A stretch of 64,000 nucleotides of DNA from Pilatotrama ljubarskyi. Taxonomy: Eukaryota; Basidiomycota; Agaricomycetes; Polyporales; Polyporaceae. Positions 12,442 through 22,821 of this stretch are shown piece by piece. Location: NCBI GenBank assembly GCA_022385805.1, contig MU277675.1, forward strand, positions 315,018 to 379,017. Direction: 5' to 3'. The notes beneath the pieces are model-generated. The model ran no database searches. It saw nothing but the letters and a program-made list of their open reading frames with translations, and was not told the origin of the DNA. Numbering within the stretch: the stretch's first letter is position 1; each line of letters opens with the position of its first letter. The position numbers and the translations under genes are program-made.

Positions 12442-13094
12442 CTACGACGCGAGACACACAAACAGCCACGCAAACGCGGAGAACAAGCTGACCAGCTCCC
12501 ATAAGCTGCACGACCGGAGTACGGTTACAAGGAACGAGCTGTTCGCGTCAAGCGGGACGGAGATGACGGCGGAGGATGGACGCGGCTGGTGGCTGCGAGG
12601 CACGACCAGCATCGCGGACAACGTCTGGCAGACCTGCGCGTCGCGGTGTGGAGGCCACGGGATGGGTGTGTCGTCGTCAGCCAGGTCCGGTAATGCGCTT
12701 TGGTTTGTGGGGACATCATGCGATGGTTGGGGAGCATCTGCCAAGGTCATAGGCGCGCAAGGTCATGAGAAACGAAGTCGTGGAACCCCATGCGTGGATC
12801 ACTTACAGCAGCCCAGTCCCTGCCTTGGTGAGTGTCCGTCTCGGATGTAGTTTCGACTAGTCCGGTTGGTGAGAGCGGTATCCCTATGCATCGCGAATCA
12901 CGGAACACATTCCAGGCGGGAAGTCCAATGAGCATCGCGAGGATTCGGTGGAGCGCTCAGGCTACGTACGATGTGCACGGGTCAACAATGACTTGACATG
13001 CAGCCGTCAGCGCGGCGGAGACGTCCGATGACACGGCATGAGCGGAGACGATCCAGAGGAGGTAGACGAGCAGGACGTGCGCGATGTTCATCAT
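12442..13094 (-). CDS. Candidate small secreted, possibly GPI-anchored protein
   Basis: I do not recognise this protein. A signal-peptide-like start (MMNIAHVLLVYLLWIVSAHA) opens an exon at 13094-12970 that ends at a strong donor, GTACGTAG. Two further exons can be joined in phase. One begins after an acceptor near 12891 and ends before GTAAGT. The last begins after CTTGGCAG and reads DAPQPSHDVPTNQSALPDL to the stop at 12442. The C-terminus is hydrophobic (LVSLFSAFAWLFVCLAS), as expected of a GPI-attachment signal. The predicted length is about 165 residues. Both ends look right for a cell-surface protein, but there is no domain to confirm it, and the middle exon is a best guess. Confidence 0.38.
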
Positions 13095-13554
13095 GCAGGA
13101 AGCAGGGCGCCTGTCGAGTGCTCGCGGGGGCGGACAGCTCTGCTCATCGCAATCAGCTATATCTACCAGCAAGAGAGTGCCACCCTGTAGGTCCGGTGTG
13201 CCATTGGCCACGATGGCTGTGCGCCTACCTTATCGCCTGTGTCAGGCTGGGGTCGAGGGTGTATCCAGAGAGTAGGCCTGAGAAGCGGACGTATACCGGA
13301 GGCTCGAGCATGTGCGCGCTCGTTTGGAAGTATAGCAGACCCTTCACTCCGTGTAATCCGGCGCGTCGGACGGGAGACTGAGAGAGAACCACAAGTCCAC
13401 GCTAGACCTTGGCTATGCAAGCGCACTGGCATTGTGACTGGTCAAGCATGCCAGGTCGTCCTTCGTCCTGTGTCTACCCTGAGCATACCGTAGGCACCAA
13501 GCCGCGTTCCACTGAGAGTCACTAAGCAAGCCGAGGAGCGCTTGAATGAGCAGA

Positions 13555-13887
13555 CTACTTCGCCGCAGGATACCACGAGTCCCAGAAAGCCGCACGGAAC
13601 CATACCCGGACGTCGACGCTGCGGCAGGCATCTACGCCCTCGGCCAAACCAGCACATCGATGAACGTTGAGCCTGAAGCTTGAGAGTGCAAGGACAGGCA
13701 TGCCCGAGCCATAGGACGGGTTATTGGTTGTATCCCTGAAGAAGGCTACACCGAGGGTAGGGTTCGATGCAGCATAGAGAGCCAGTCCGACACAGGCATC
13801 TTTGAGCGAGTCACGCCTGTCAGTCCACGAACCAGGGACCAGGGTGAGAGTATGCACATCCTGAGAAGTGCTCCGGGCGTTCACCTG
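13555..13887 (-). CDS. Unrecognised coding-like exon
   Basis: One open frame includes SWTDRRDSLKDACVGLALY, ASNPTLGVAFF and MPVLALSSFRLNVHR. It has the texture of a real extracellular protein (spaced Cys, mixed hydrophobics). The frame extends upstream to about 13.96 kb before a stop. I found no start codon, signal peptide or convincing link to the candidate secreted gene at 12442-13094. It may be part of that gene, a separate gene or a relic. Confidence 0.25.
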   Translation of the reverse strand, partial: QVNARSTSQDVHTLTLVPGSWTDRRDSLKDACVGLALYAASNPTLGVAFFRDTTNNPSYGSGMPVLALSSFRLNVHRCAGLAEGVDACRSVDVRVWFRAAFWDSWYPAAK

Positions 13888-14374
13888 GACAAGTAAAGAC
13901 TGCTGCAGTGGTGATGTTGCCGTCGCGGCTGGGGTCCATGGAGAAGTGTCGTGAGCGGGAGCACTACAGTACTTATTACTCTAGTGCGCTGCTGGGCGCT
14001 CCGCCGCTTTCCACATCAGGACGTGCGCCTGCCGGCGCCTACGGCATGAACTCCCACACACCGAAGGGCCGGACTACTAGCTATAGCTAACACAACAGCT
14101 TTGTATACAAGTACTTCAACGTGCGCGCTGTAACCTCGGCCTCAGGATACAACACTATAGATGCTCTAGCACGATGTTCGGCCTGCCAATGTTTTTCAAG
14201 GGCATGCATGTCTATAAGTAACTTGCAATAAGTATCTCCTTTGAAGAAGCCCGGCTCCGCGGCTGGCGAGTCGCGGCCTGATGTCATAGCTCTGCCGCAT
14301 TCATGCATCCAAGGGCTGCTGTACGCAGCGGCGCGCCCCACAGCCGTAATTGAAGGCTTTGAAGCAAGTGCTCA

Positions 14375-14380
14375 TATAAA
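14375..14380 (+). promoter_or_regulatory. TATA box of the mannitol-1-phosphate dehydrogenase gene
   Basis: TATAAA lies 143 bp before the ATG at 14518. Part of that distance is taken up by a likely 5'-UTR intron, so the real leader is short. Confidence 0.6.
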
Positions 14381-14440
14381 CCACGCCAGGACGCACAGCG
14401 CCCGCTCCAACAACGTTGAAACGAACAGCCATCAATCGAG

Positions 14441-14500
14441 GTGAGTACGGGACGCCTCCCCGAGTTCGTGCACGCGTCGGGTCCAGCTAACGCTGCGCAG
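14441..14500 (+). other. Probable 5'-UTR intron
   Basis: The stretch starts GTGAGTACGG, carries a branch-like GCTAAC at about 14486-14491 and ends TGCGCAG. At 60 nt it is the usual intron size here, and it sits between the TATA box and the start codon. Confidence 0.55.
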
Positions 14501-14517
14501 TACGCAGCACCTGCAGC

Positions 14518-15747
14518 ATGTCTCAACCGGAACGAAAAGCCATCCACTTCGGCGCGGGCAACATCGGGCGCGGCTTCATCGGACCCCTGCTCGTCGACTC
14601 GGGCTACCACGTCGTCTTCGCGGACGTGAACAAAGACATCATCCAGCGCCTGAACGAAGCCGACTCGTACAACGTCCTCATCCTCGACGAGGACGAAGAC
14701 CAGGTCACGTCCGTCTCCGACGTCTCCGGCGTCGTCTCCACCTCGGACGACATCGTGCGCGCGTTCGCGGACCCCGCCGTCGACCTCGTCACCACCGCCG
14801 TCGGGCCCGCCGTGCTCGAGCGCATCGCGGGCACGATCGCCGCGGGGCTCCGCGCGCGGCGCGAGGCCGCTGCCGGCGACGGCGCCGTGGGCCCGCTCAA
14901 CGTCATCGCGTGCGAGAACATGGTCAACCAGACGACGACGCTCCGGAACCACGTCCTCGCCGCGCTCGCGGACTACGCGGAGACGCGCGCGTGGGTCGAG
15001 CAGAACGTCGGCTTCGCGAACTGCTCGGTCGACCGCATCGTGCCCCCGTTTGACCCCAAGGACAACAGCAGCCCGCTCGACGTCGGCGTCGAGGGCTTCT
15101 ACGAGTGGGTCGTGGACGAGAAGGCGCTGCGTCGTACGCGCCCCGCCGTGCAGCTGAAGGGCATCCGCCTCACGGAAGACCTCGAGGCGTATATCGAGCG
15201 CAAGCTGTTCACGCTCAATTGCGGGCACGCGATCACTGCGTACCTGGGGTACCTGAAGGGCTACTCGACGATCGACGAGGCGATCCGGGATCAGGAGATC
15301 CGCGACACTGTGCGCAACGCGCTGCTGAACGAGGGCGGCGCGGCGCTCCGGAAGAAGCACAAGTTCGACGAGCAGGAGTACAGGGAGTACGTCGAGAAGG
15401 TCATGGAGCGCTTCGCGAACCCGAAGCTGAAGGACGACATCGTGCGTGTCGGCCGACAGCCCCTGCGCAAGCTGGAGAAGGGCGACCGCCTTCTGGGACC
15501 GGCATACATGGCGCGCGAGTACGGTCTTCCGATTGACAACCTCGCGAAGGGCATCGCTGCCGCGTTCCTGTACGAGGTGCCGGAGGATAAGCAGAGCGTC
15601 GAGCTGCAGAAGAAGATCGAGCAGCAGGGCATCGAGAAGGCGATCACGGAGATTACAGGGTTCGCTAAGGGCAGCGAGGAGCACCGGAAGACCCTCGACG
15701 CGTACCATGCACTGAAGAAGGCCGACAAGAGGCGCAGCCACTCGTAA
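14518..15747 (+). CDS. Mannitol-1-phosphate 5-dehydrogenase
   Basis: This cytosolic enzyme interconverts fructose-6-phosphate and mannitol-1-phosphate with NAD(H), the entry to the fungal mannitol pool used for storage and stress tolerance. It is a single uninterrupted frame of 409 residues, unusual in this intron-rich window. Near the start, FGAGNIGRGFIG (residues 11-22) is the dinucleotide-binding loop. The conserved ACENMVNQTT follows, and KLFTLNCGHAITAYLG carries the catalytic Lys region of polyol dehydrogenases. Length fits the family. Third codon positions are almost all G or C, more extreme than in the neighbours, which suggests high expression and also explains a long chance frame on the opposite strand. 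Regulation is likely through the TATA box at 14375. Confidence 0.95.
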   Translation: MSQPERKAIHFGAGNIGRGFIGPLLVDSGYHVVFADVNKDIIQRLNEADSYNVLILDEDEDQVTSVSDVSGVVSTSDDIVRAFADPAVDLVTTAVGPAVLERIAGTIAAGLRARREAAAGDGAVGPLNVIACENMVNQTTTLRNHVLAALADYAETRAWVEQNVGFANCSVDRIVPPFDPKDNSSPLDVGVEGFYEWVVDEKALRRTRPAVQLKGIRLTEDLEAYIERKLFTLNCGHAITAYLGYLKGYSTIDEAIRDQEIRDTVRNALLNEGGAALRKKHKFDEQEYREYVEKVMERFANPKLKDDIVRVGRQPLRKLEKGDRLLGPAYMAREYGLPIDNLAKGIAAAFLYEVPEDKQSVELQKKIEQQGIEKAITEITGFAKGSEEHRKTLDAYHALKKADKRRSHS

Positions 15748-16004
15748 CGTCGCACATGGAAGCTAGTAGTGTCGGTAGGGCCTTTATTCCGTGGGTGGGC
15801 GCAAGCATGCACTCACCAGTCGTTCTATATGAATTCGTATGTTCGCCCAACAAGCCAACTGCATCTTGGAAGGAAGGACAGTGTTTGATACCTTGTAATA
15901 TCACCCTGTTGTAACATCCTCTGTTGTCTGCCCGCGAAGATCCCCCATACCCAGAGACCAATGAACAGGAGACGTCGGCAGCCCATGGTGATAGCCTCAC
16001 ATGC

Positions 16005-16851
16005 TTACACAGCGAAAAAAACAGCAGCGCCTAGTATCGAGAGAACTGACCAGCCCAGCCCAGCTCGCCTACTCTGCCTGCATGCGCCCGACTTCCCAGT
16101 AGTTGTCGGAGTCGGGCTGGAGGACGACGCAGTGGTCGACGATGCTGTTGACGCCGAGCTGCTGCTCGAAGTATGGCTGACTGTCGCAGACGGGGCCGCA
16201 CTGACAGATATTCTCTCTGGGAAAGTGATGTTGGTCGGGTTTCCTTCTGTCGGAGATGCAGGGTTCACAATGGAGAAGAGTGGACTCTGGTTCGACGCGC
16301 CGCCCAGCACTGCGGATGCAAGCAAGCTCATTAACACACTAGGCGGCGGGACTGATAACATGCGGATAGACTCACAGACGATGAAGCAGAAATCTGCGGT
16401 GGGGACGTCGGGCACCACGACGTTTACCACCTCGTCCGCCAGTCGGAAGCCATCTGCCAGCGGCTGCTCTGCAAACGATGGGCAGTCCTCCCTCAGCATC
16501 CTCGCATGTCCCACAGACTATTTCGTCACACTCACGGATGTACTCCTGCGTCACTGCGTTCTTGGGGTTTATGTAGCCCAGCAGCACACGCCCTTGCTGG
16601 CTGGTTATACCGAGGCCGTCATTGCTCCTTCACCCGATGGTCAGTAGCCCGTTCTGACGTGAAGATGATACTGTGACTTACCACCGGATAGCCTCGACGT
16701 CCCCGACCCTCCATACGTCTGCACCATTCGGCCTGAGAATAAGAGGCGACTTGCTAGGGTCGATGGGGGCGAACTGGGCGTAGCAGCCCGTCAAGAGGCT
16801 CAACGCGGCGAGGGCACCTGAGCACCAAGCAGACAGCACGCTGGGGACCAT
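16005..16851 (-). CDS. Ser/Thr-rich GPI-anchored protein with Kre9/KNH-type N-terminal domain
   Basis: This is a cell-wall or plasma-membrane surface protein. Relatives in yeast (Kre9, Knh1) influence beta-1,6-glucan assembly, but basidiomycete members are untested. Exon 1 (16851-16682) holds a signal peptide from MVPSVLSAWCSG, followed by DVWRVGDVEAIRW. Later exons, joined in phase, read SNDGLGITSQQGRVLLGYI, then QQPLADGFRLADEVVNVVV, then VPTADFCFIVLLGGASNQS with PLFSIV. This is the Ig-like pattern ending in a motif like FxVxLxGxSxNxSPxFxI. A Ser/Thr/Pro-rich linker and a C-terminal hydrophobic tail (LGWSVLSILGAAVFFAV, stop 16005) mark a GPI protein. The family is well supported; the precise function is unknown. 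Confidence 0.8.
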
Positions 16852-17254
16852 GACGAGCAGAACGAGGACAAGAGGGGACGGAGGGCGTTGCCGCTACCAA
16901 GCGAGCCCGTGCGCAACCACATCGCGATGTCGGGATACAGTATTGGAAATTGTCGAGTGCGTCAGACACCAGAGCGTGTCTCTGGGAGCGGTGTGACACT
17001 CGCACTTGCCTTCCATGTCGCGCTCCGTCGCAAGGCGTGTCCGCGACCGCCATGGGCAAATTTGGTCATTCCAAGGGTCTGTAAGTAGGGCCCGATACGG
17101 GCCGCAGAGTGGCCCCATATATGGTGTGGCCAAGGGGGACCGTCGCGGGCGCGCCTTCACCCTCGCGAGTCCACGCGTTCGGGCTGATCCACTGGCGCAT
17201 AGTAGCGTGCATGAGTCCATAGCAGTATACTCCGATCTTCTGATACTGACCGCC

Positions 17255-18288
17255 ATGGCAGCGTCCTCTACGAAATCAAAAGCCACCAGTAAGGTATGTG
17301 GATCGCTCGCAGGCTGAGTATCGCCCGAGAAGTATGGCGTATGGCTAATCTTTAAGTTCGCTATAGACCACGAAACGTCAACGACCGTACGACCCCTCGA
17401 AGGGGCAACAGAGTCGTCCCAAGCGCCTCCGCGTCCAGGCTTCCGAACCCATGAAGCCTGCCCAGTCCTCTAGTGGAACCGTCTCTGTGCCAATGTCGTC
17501 CGCAACTCCCAAGACCACGACCCCCTCGGAGTCCCTACCGTCATCTTCCAAGTGTATATCACCGCTCCCTGCCACGCGTTCCGCAAGGGCACCTCACACG
17601 ATACGCGACCTCTCACTCCGAGTCATCTTCACTCCCAGGAATGATTGGGAGGTTCTACTCCTCAGCAGCGCTCTTTACACCGGAGCTCCTGATGGAATCT
17701 ATAAATATCTGGACTCAAAGCTAGCCTCCGAACTGCGCAGGTGCTCGTACGAGGAAACGATGGAACAAGCAAGGAAGATGCTGGATGAAGCTGCAGATTG
17801 CACTGGGGTAGGTCCTCCTTCTATGCAAGCAAATAGCGTCTGGATTGATCCCGTCCATGTAGCTGAAGCCAGAGCCCGGTGACCCGCATGTCTTCGTCCA
17901 TCCTATACCTGATAGCGAGTACTCGATCCGCCTATTCCCCGGCTCCGTCGAAGGACGCGACTACTGTCTGGACTTCCTCCTTACGGCTACCGGGGAGCCG
18001 GTCAACTCGCCCTTCGAGTTCGATCTCCTCTGCATGCCAGACCCAGACGCCCCCGTCCCGTCGGGGCCCATCGTGCGCATGCGACCGCTCGAGTGTTCTT
18101 TCGGCATACCACAAGACAAGATCGACCCTGGGGAGGAGAAGTTCCTTCTGCGCGATGGTGCGCACTGTCTCTTACGCCGACCGGGCCATAGGGACGTTCG
18201 GTTCACTGTGCCTATACGTCGGCGTCCAGAGAGGGCGAGGCAGCCCGCGGATGCGTATTACCTTCATTTCCCTCAGTACATTGGCTAG
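17255..18288 (+). CDS. Paralogue A of an unrecognised four-member family
   Basis: I do not recognise this family. Three exons (17255-17293, 17367-17807, 17863-18288) with phase-0 joints give 301 residues. The 13-codon first exon is MAASSTKSKATSK. The second begins TTKRQRPYDPSKG and is basic and Ser/Pro-rich, looking disordered and possibly nuclear-targeting. It is followed by the conserved RAPHTIRDLSLRVI, FTPRNDWEVLLLSSALYTGA and DGIYKYLDSKLASELRRCSY. Exon 3 holds the best-conserved part: LKPEPGDPHVFVHPIP, YSIRLFPGS, GEEKFLLRDG and RPGHRDVRFTVPIRRRP. Compared with copies B and C it lacks six residues (RNKYPY) before FTPRNDW. No signal peptide or membrane helix is seen. It appears intact. Confidence 0.75.
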
Positions 18289-19027
18289 CACCCCCTTCTG
18301 CCTGTTCCGTATTCTGAAGTCGATGTACTCTTGTCTACCCTTCATCATCAACACACAATGCCCGTAGAACTTCTGCATGCTACTAGCGCTTACCAATGGG
18401 TTCCGTCCGGGCGTCGTTATTGCCCAGTTCGAGTTACTGTTCTAGATCTGTGAACTGCCCCCGGATCGGACTGTTCAGACGGTGATTGCCGGTGAGCGTC
18501 GAACATGGGCCCACCACCTATATCCGGAAAGCCTAGTAGACTTGGCCTGAACTTAGCGAGCATGACTGGGCGATCTGCACCCGTACTCCAGCCACTCCTC
18601 TGTCTTGCCGCTATGACTTCAGCTCAGAGAGAGAAATCATTGTCGGAAGGTGCTCACCAGCTCTCTTTCTGGTGTCCCGGGTTCTTCCTGTACCGTACAA
18701 TTTGCCAGTACACTTCACCACCGAGCGATAGTGCTGCCACTACTTTCTTGCAGGCATGACGCCTTTCGAGGGTATCATACTGCAGCGTTACTTCAGCGTA
18801 GGAAAGGGGAGTCGAACAACAACAGCGAGCCGGGACGTGAGTTGGTACCTGTGCAACGAGCGTGACTGGTTGACGACAGAGGCCTGTCGTTGCTTGTTGG
18901 TGTTCGGGAACATTGTCGCAGTATCAGAACGCGACCACACGTGTGCATGCTGCGGGAGGTAGGTTGGGATGCGAGGTATACATTGCACAGAGAAGTACAA
19001 ACAGGGGGTATCGCTTCCACGGACCGG
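18289..19027. other. Gap between paralogue A and the 19.0-20.0 kb gene
   Basis: Just after the stop codon the sequence faintly resembles the 3' flanks of copies B and C, for example a TGAAGTCGATGTA-type stretch at 18316. Nothing else could be assigned. Confidence 0.35.
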
Positions 19028-19984
19028 TCAGACCCGCGCTGCGTCCTTCTTTTCCTTTGCTGCCTGGAATGCAGCCAGGACCTCAGGATGCTCCAAGACG
19101 TTGTTGAGCGGCCCGCCGTCGGCATCATCGCTGACGAGAGCCTTCAGTTTCTGGGGAGGGAGTACCATGGGGTGGCCCACGACCCAGTCACTGGTACGAG
19201 AGCGTCATGAAGGATACATTCCACGATCAAAGGATCATGAACTTACACAATGATCTGCTCCTGGACCTGTGCCTCCTCGACACGTTCTACTCGCCGCAAT
19301 AGCCGCGCCCAATGTGCACGGGCCCAAAGCTCTGAGCGCGGGCCGAATGCGGGCGCACCATTCGTGTCGAGATCGCCAAATGCATCGACGAAGAGCGCGA
19401 GAGCCTCCTGCTCTCGCTCCGGTACCCGCTGAATCGCGACGGCGAGGTAGAGCTCTGGGGTCACGTCCCTCTTCCCACCCTTGACCTTTGCATAGCGGAT
19501 GACCTCGCGTAGATAGGGTTCTGCTTCGGAGATACGGCATGGGTTGGAGTACTGCGAGTCTCGTGTTAGACCATGCTCAGCTGTTCATGCATGCGCGTGA
19601 GGGACAGGCAGCGCATACGGAGCCAGCGCACTCACCCGATAGAACTGGGAGAGCTGCCAGTAGCACTTGTTTAGATAGGCGGCGACGCGCTGCTCGATCT
19701 GCTCGGGGGACTTGTCCTGAGGCTTCAGCACTCCGAGCTCGCGGCGCTGCTCTTCTGAGCCATCGCGAACCTCCGCGATGTGGCCTTGAAGAGTGTTGAC
19801 GGCGTTTCGTTGTTGTTCGGGGTTGAAATACTCCTCGAAGGCTACGCGGAAGTTGCTGGTGAGGAAATGCTTGGGTGGCATGCCCGGCGTCGTGCAGGTC
19901 GTCGGTGAAGCACTCTTGGACCTGTAAGCGCTGGAGAGCTCGTTCTTGCTCACGACGCCCACGACGGACCTTCGCTAGCTTCAT
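19028..19984 (-). CDS. Conserved hypothetical protein, possible one-base frameshift
   Basis: The family is not recognised. The frame starts MKLAKVRRGRREQERALQRL at 19984 and continues through HFLTSNFRVAFEEYFNPEQQ, EQIEQRVAAYLNKCYWQLSQFYR, then across an intron (GTGAGT...GCAG) to YSNPCRISEAEPYLREVIRY and GKRDVTPELYLAVAIQRVPE. After a second intron it reads DWVVGHPMVLPPQKLKALV and ends DAARV at 19028. It is Glu/Arg/Gln-rich, mostly helical in character, without signal peptide or membrane helix. Near 19890-19900 the frame of the N-terminal part (DDLHDAG) and that of MPPKHFLTSN differ by one base. Either one extra G is present or a short 55-nt intron removes this piece. The codon texture says coding; the function is unknown. 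Confidence 0.6.
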
Positions 19985-20380
19985 CGTCCCGCCTCGCCAC
20001 CTGCAATGGAGGTCTGCCGTAGCCACATCCGCGTCCGCCTCAGTACTTCGCCAGTCGACGCCTCAACCCGGAGACTGCGCATGCATTGCCCTTCGTTGCT
20101 TTTTGCGCTCTCGTTATCATGCCGGCTGGCTATCTAGCTTCTTCCTCCGCGGCGAGCCCGAGTCTGCCATGCGGACACCGTCGACGACATCAGGCGGATA
20201 GGCAATATGCGCGCCTTCCTTGTCGTCTGCCGTACGCTTTGATAGTATTTTTGGGTACTCACGACTGCCTGCATGGATCAGGTGGCTCGCCCTTTTCTCC
20301 GTTCGACGCTCCGCTCGGAGTGTGCATATATGCACCCGAAGCGGTCTCGCTTGCACTCTGGGGACCTCTCGAAAGTCGCC

Positions 20381-22691
20381 ATGAAGCTCTACGGGTTTCT
20401 GCTTGTCGCTGCTCAGCTACCCGCCGTGCTCTGTCTGTGGCCTCTGCCCCGCTCCCTGGAAGTGGGCTCCTCTGCACTGAAGCTCGCGTCGAGCTTTGAG
20501 ATACACCTAAACGTCGCACACGCTCCGTCTGACCTCGAGGATGCCGTGTCTCGCACGAAGGCTTTCCTCAAAAATGACAAACTAGGCCGCCTTGTCGTTG
20601 GACGCGGGGCTTCGGACAGCGGCGCGCTGCAGCATGCGCCTGCTTTGCGGTCTCTCCAGCTCTCGCTCGCCCATAATGTGCCAGTGCGGAGCATCACCGA
20701 CGAGGCGAGATTGCCTATCGGCACCCGAAGCGAGGAATACAGCCTGCATATACCTGCAGATGGCTCTACGGCTACGATTACTGCCAACTCGACCCTAGGA
20801 CTTTTCCGTGGTTTGACGACCTTCGAGCAACTCTGGTACGAGTTCTCTGGAGAGATATACACCGTGGAAGCACCTGTCTCCATCGCGGATTCTCCGGCAT
20901 ATGTGAGGATTGGTGCTCGTTACGCGAGGCGCTCGTTGCTCACTCCTACTAGCCATACCGGGGCTTCATGTTGGACACTTCCCGCAATTTGTACGTGGAT
21001 CTGGAGAGGTATGCCACGCGTTTGCTGAAGTATGCTTTCCCACAGCTTCCCTGTGTCAGACATCAAACGTACGCTTGATGCTATGAGTTGGGTCAAGGTA
21101 CGAGAAGAGCATGGGCCTCTGATCACTGACAACTCACTTGAACGCTATCGCAGATGAGCCAATTTCATTGGCACGTCGTAGACAGTCAGAGCTTCCCGCT
21201 GGAAGTACCTGGATTCACTGAGCTTGCGAGCAAAGGCGCCTATTCGTCGTCCATGGTGTACACCCCGAGCGATGTACAGGAGATCGTATCGTACGCCGGT
21301 GCTGTGAGCATCCAGCGTGCACTGTAGTCAAGTCATGACTCGCTGACGTGCGGCTGGTATATAGCGAGGAATTGATGTGATGATTGTACGAAGATCTCCC
21401 TGGCACAAACACGGCCTCCATGCTGATTGTGTTGCAGGAAATCGATACCCCTGGCCATACCGCCATCATCTCTGCCGCACATCCCGAGCACATCGCCTGC
21501 GCGGAGGCGTCTCCCTGGACCACATTCGCAAACGGTTCGGCAGACCGTTAGAACCCTCCCAGTAACAGCACTCACATCTTCTGCAGAGCCTCCTGCTGGC
21601 CAACTGCGTCTCGCCTCAGCTGCGACTCGGAACTTCACCGCCGATCTACTTGCATCGGTGGCGCGCATGTTTCCGTCGACCATCATGAGCACCGGCGGCG
21701 ATGAGCTCAACGTGGAGTGTTACACCCAGGATGCGCAGACGCAGGCCGACCTCAGTGCTAGTGGCCGGACGCTGGAACAGGCGTTGGACGCCTTCACACA
21801 AGCAACTCACGCAGCTCTCAGAGCTGAAGGGAAGACCCCAGCCGTGTGGGAAGGTGAGAAGAGAGAGCTCTGCCCGTATTGAGTTCCGGCTGACGGCTCA
21901 CATAGAGATGGTCCTGGACCATAATGTCACGCTCGGGAACGACACTATCGTAATGTACGTCCGTCTTAGCCTTACTGAGCGCTATCGTCCTTCACAGACG
22001 GCAGGGTCTGGATCTCGTCTGCCAACGCTGCGGCCGTGGCTGCCAAGAACTTCCGCATCGTGCATGGCCCCTCTGATTACTTCTACCTGGTGAGAACTAT
22101 TCTCTGGGATCGCGGGTGAGTTCTGACTTTTCCCAGGATTGCGGCGCCGGAGAGTGGATCGGCGACGACGTGGCGTACGTACCGTTCCGTTCACGTTTGT
22201 CTGAGAACGCTACCCGCTCACAGCGCGAGGGCTTACAGCAATAGCTGGTGTGATCCATTCAAGACCTGGCAAAAGGTATCATCACCCTGAGGGCGAGATT
22301 CTGTAGCAACGCTCATACATCCATGTTGCCAGTCATACACTTTCGATCCTCTCGCTAACATATCCGCCGCCCAAGCGCACCTTGTGCTCGGAGGTGGGCG
22401 TCCTGCGACATCACATCAGTCGTTCTATCACGCTGACCGGCATACGGTATCGCAGGTGAACAATTGCTGTGGACTGAACAATCCGGGCCTGAGAACCTCG
22501 ACTCGATCGTCTGGCCGCGCGCCGCCAGCTCCGCAGAGGTCTTCTGGAGCGGCCCTGGGGGCAATCTGACCACCGCACTTCCCCGGCTGCATGACATCGC
22601 CTTCCGCATGAGGCAGAGGGGCGTGAACGCGATCCCGCTTCAGCCCTTGTGGTGCGCTCTTCGACCTGGGAAATGTGACATCGATTCCTAG
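20381..22691 (+). CDS. Secreted beta-N-acetylhexosaminidase, GH20
   Basis: This enzyme hydrolyses terminal N-acetylglucosamine from chitin oligomers and acts outside the cell or in the wall, for nutrition or wall turnover. A signal peptide (MKLYGFLLVAAQLPAVLC) opens exon 1, followed by the GH20b-type N-terminal domain (about residues 19-165). Introns then break up the catalytic TIM barrel: PYRGFMLDTSRN, MSQFHWHVVDSQSFPLE, VMIEIDTPGHTA, and STGGDELNVECY with the catalytic Asp-Glu pair. EQLLWTEQSGPENLDSIVWP and WPRAASSAEVFWSG follow towards the C-terminus. It ends PGKCDIDS at TAG 22689-22691. All motifs are intact and introns have normal sites. It is convergent with the minus-strand hypothetical at 22822. 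Confidence 0.93.
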
Positions 22692-22821
22692 TCGGACAAC
22701 CTTGCGTGCATTCAAAGCATGTGATAGCGCTGAAACGACGAAAATATACAGGCGTTGCGAACTCGTATGTGCTGATCCTCAAGTTCTCGAACAATCTCGT
22801 GTATGTCGGTCTTCACAAGTG

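Noticed and set aside
14284..15741. 485-codon minus-strand frame opposite the mannitol dehydrogenase
   Set aside because: It is the complement of a strongly GC3-biased gene, Leu/Val/Arg/Asp-rich without motifs, and a classic antisense artefact.
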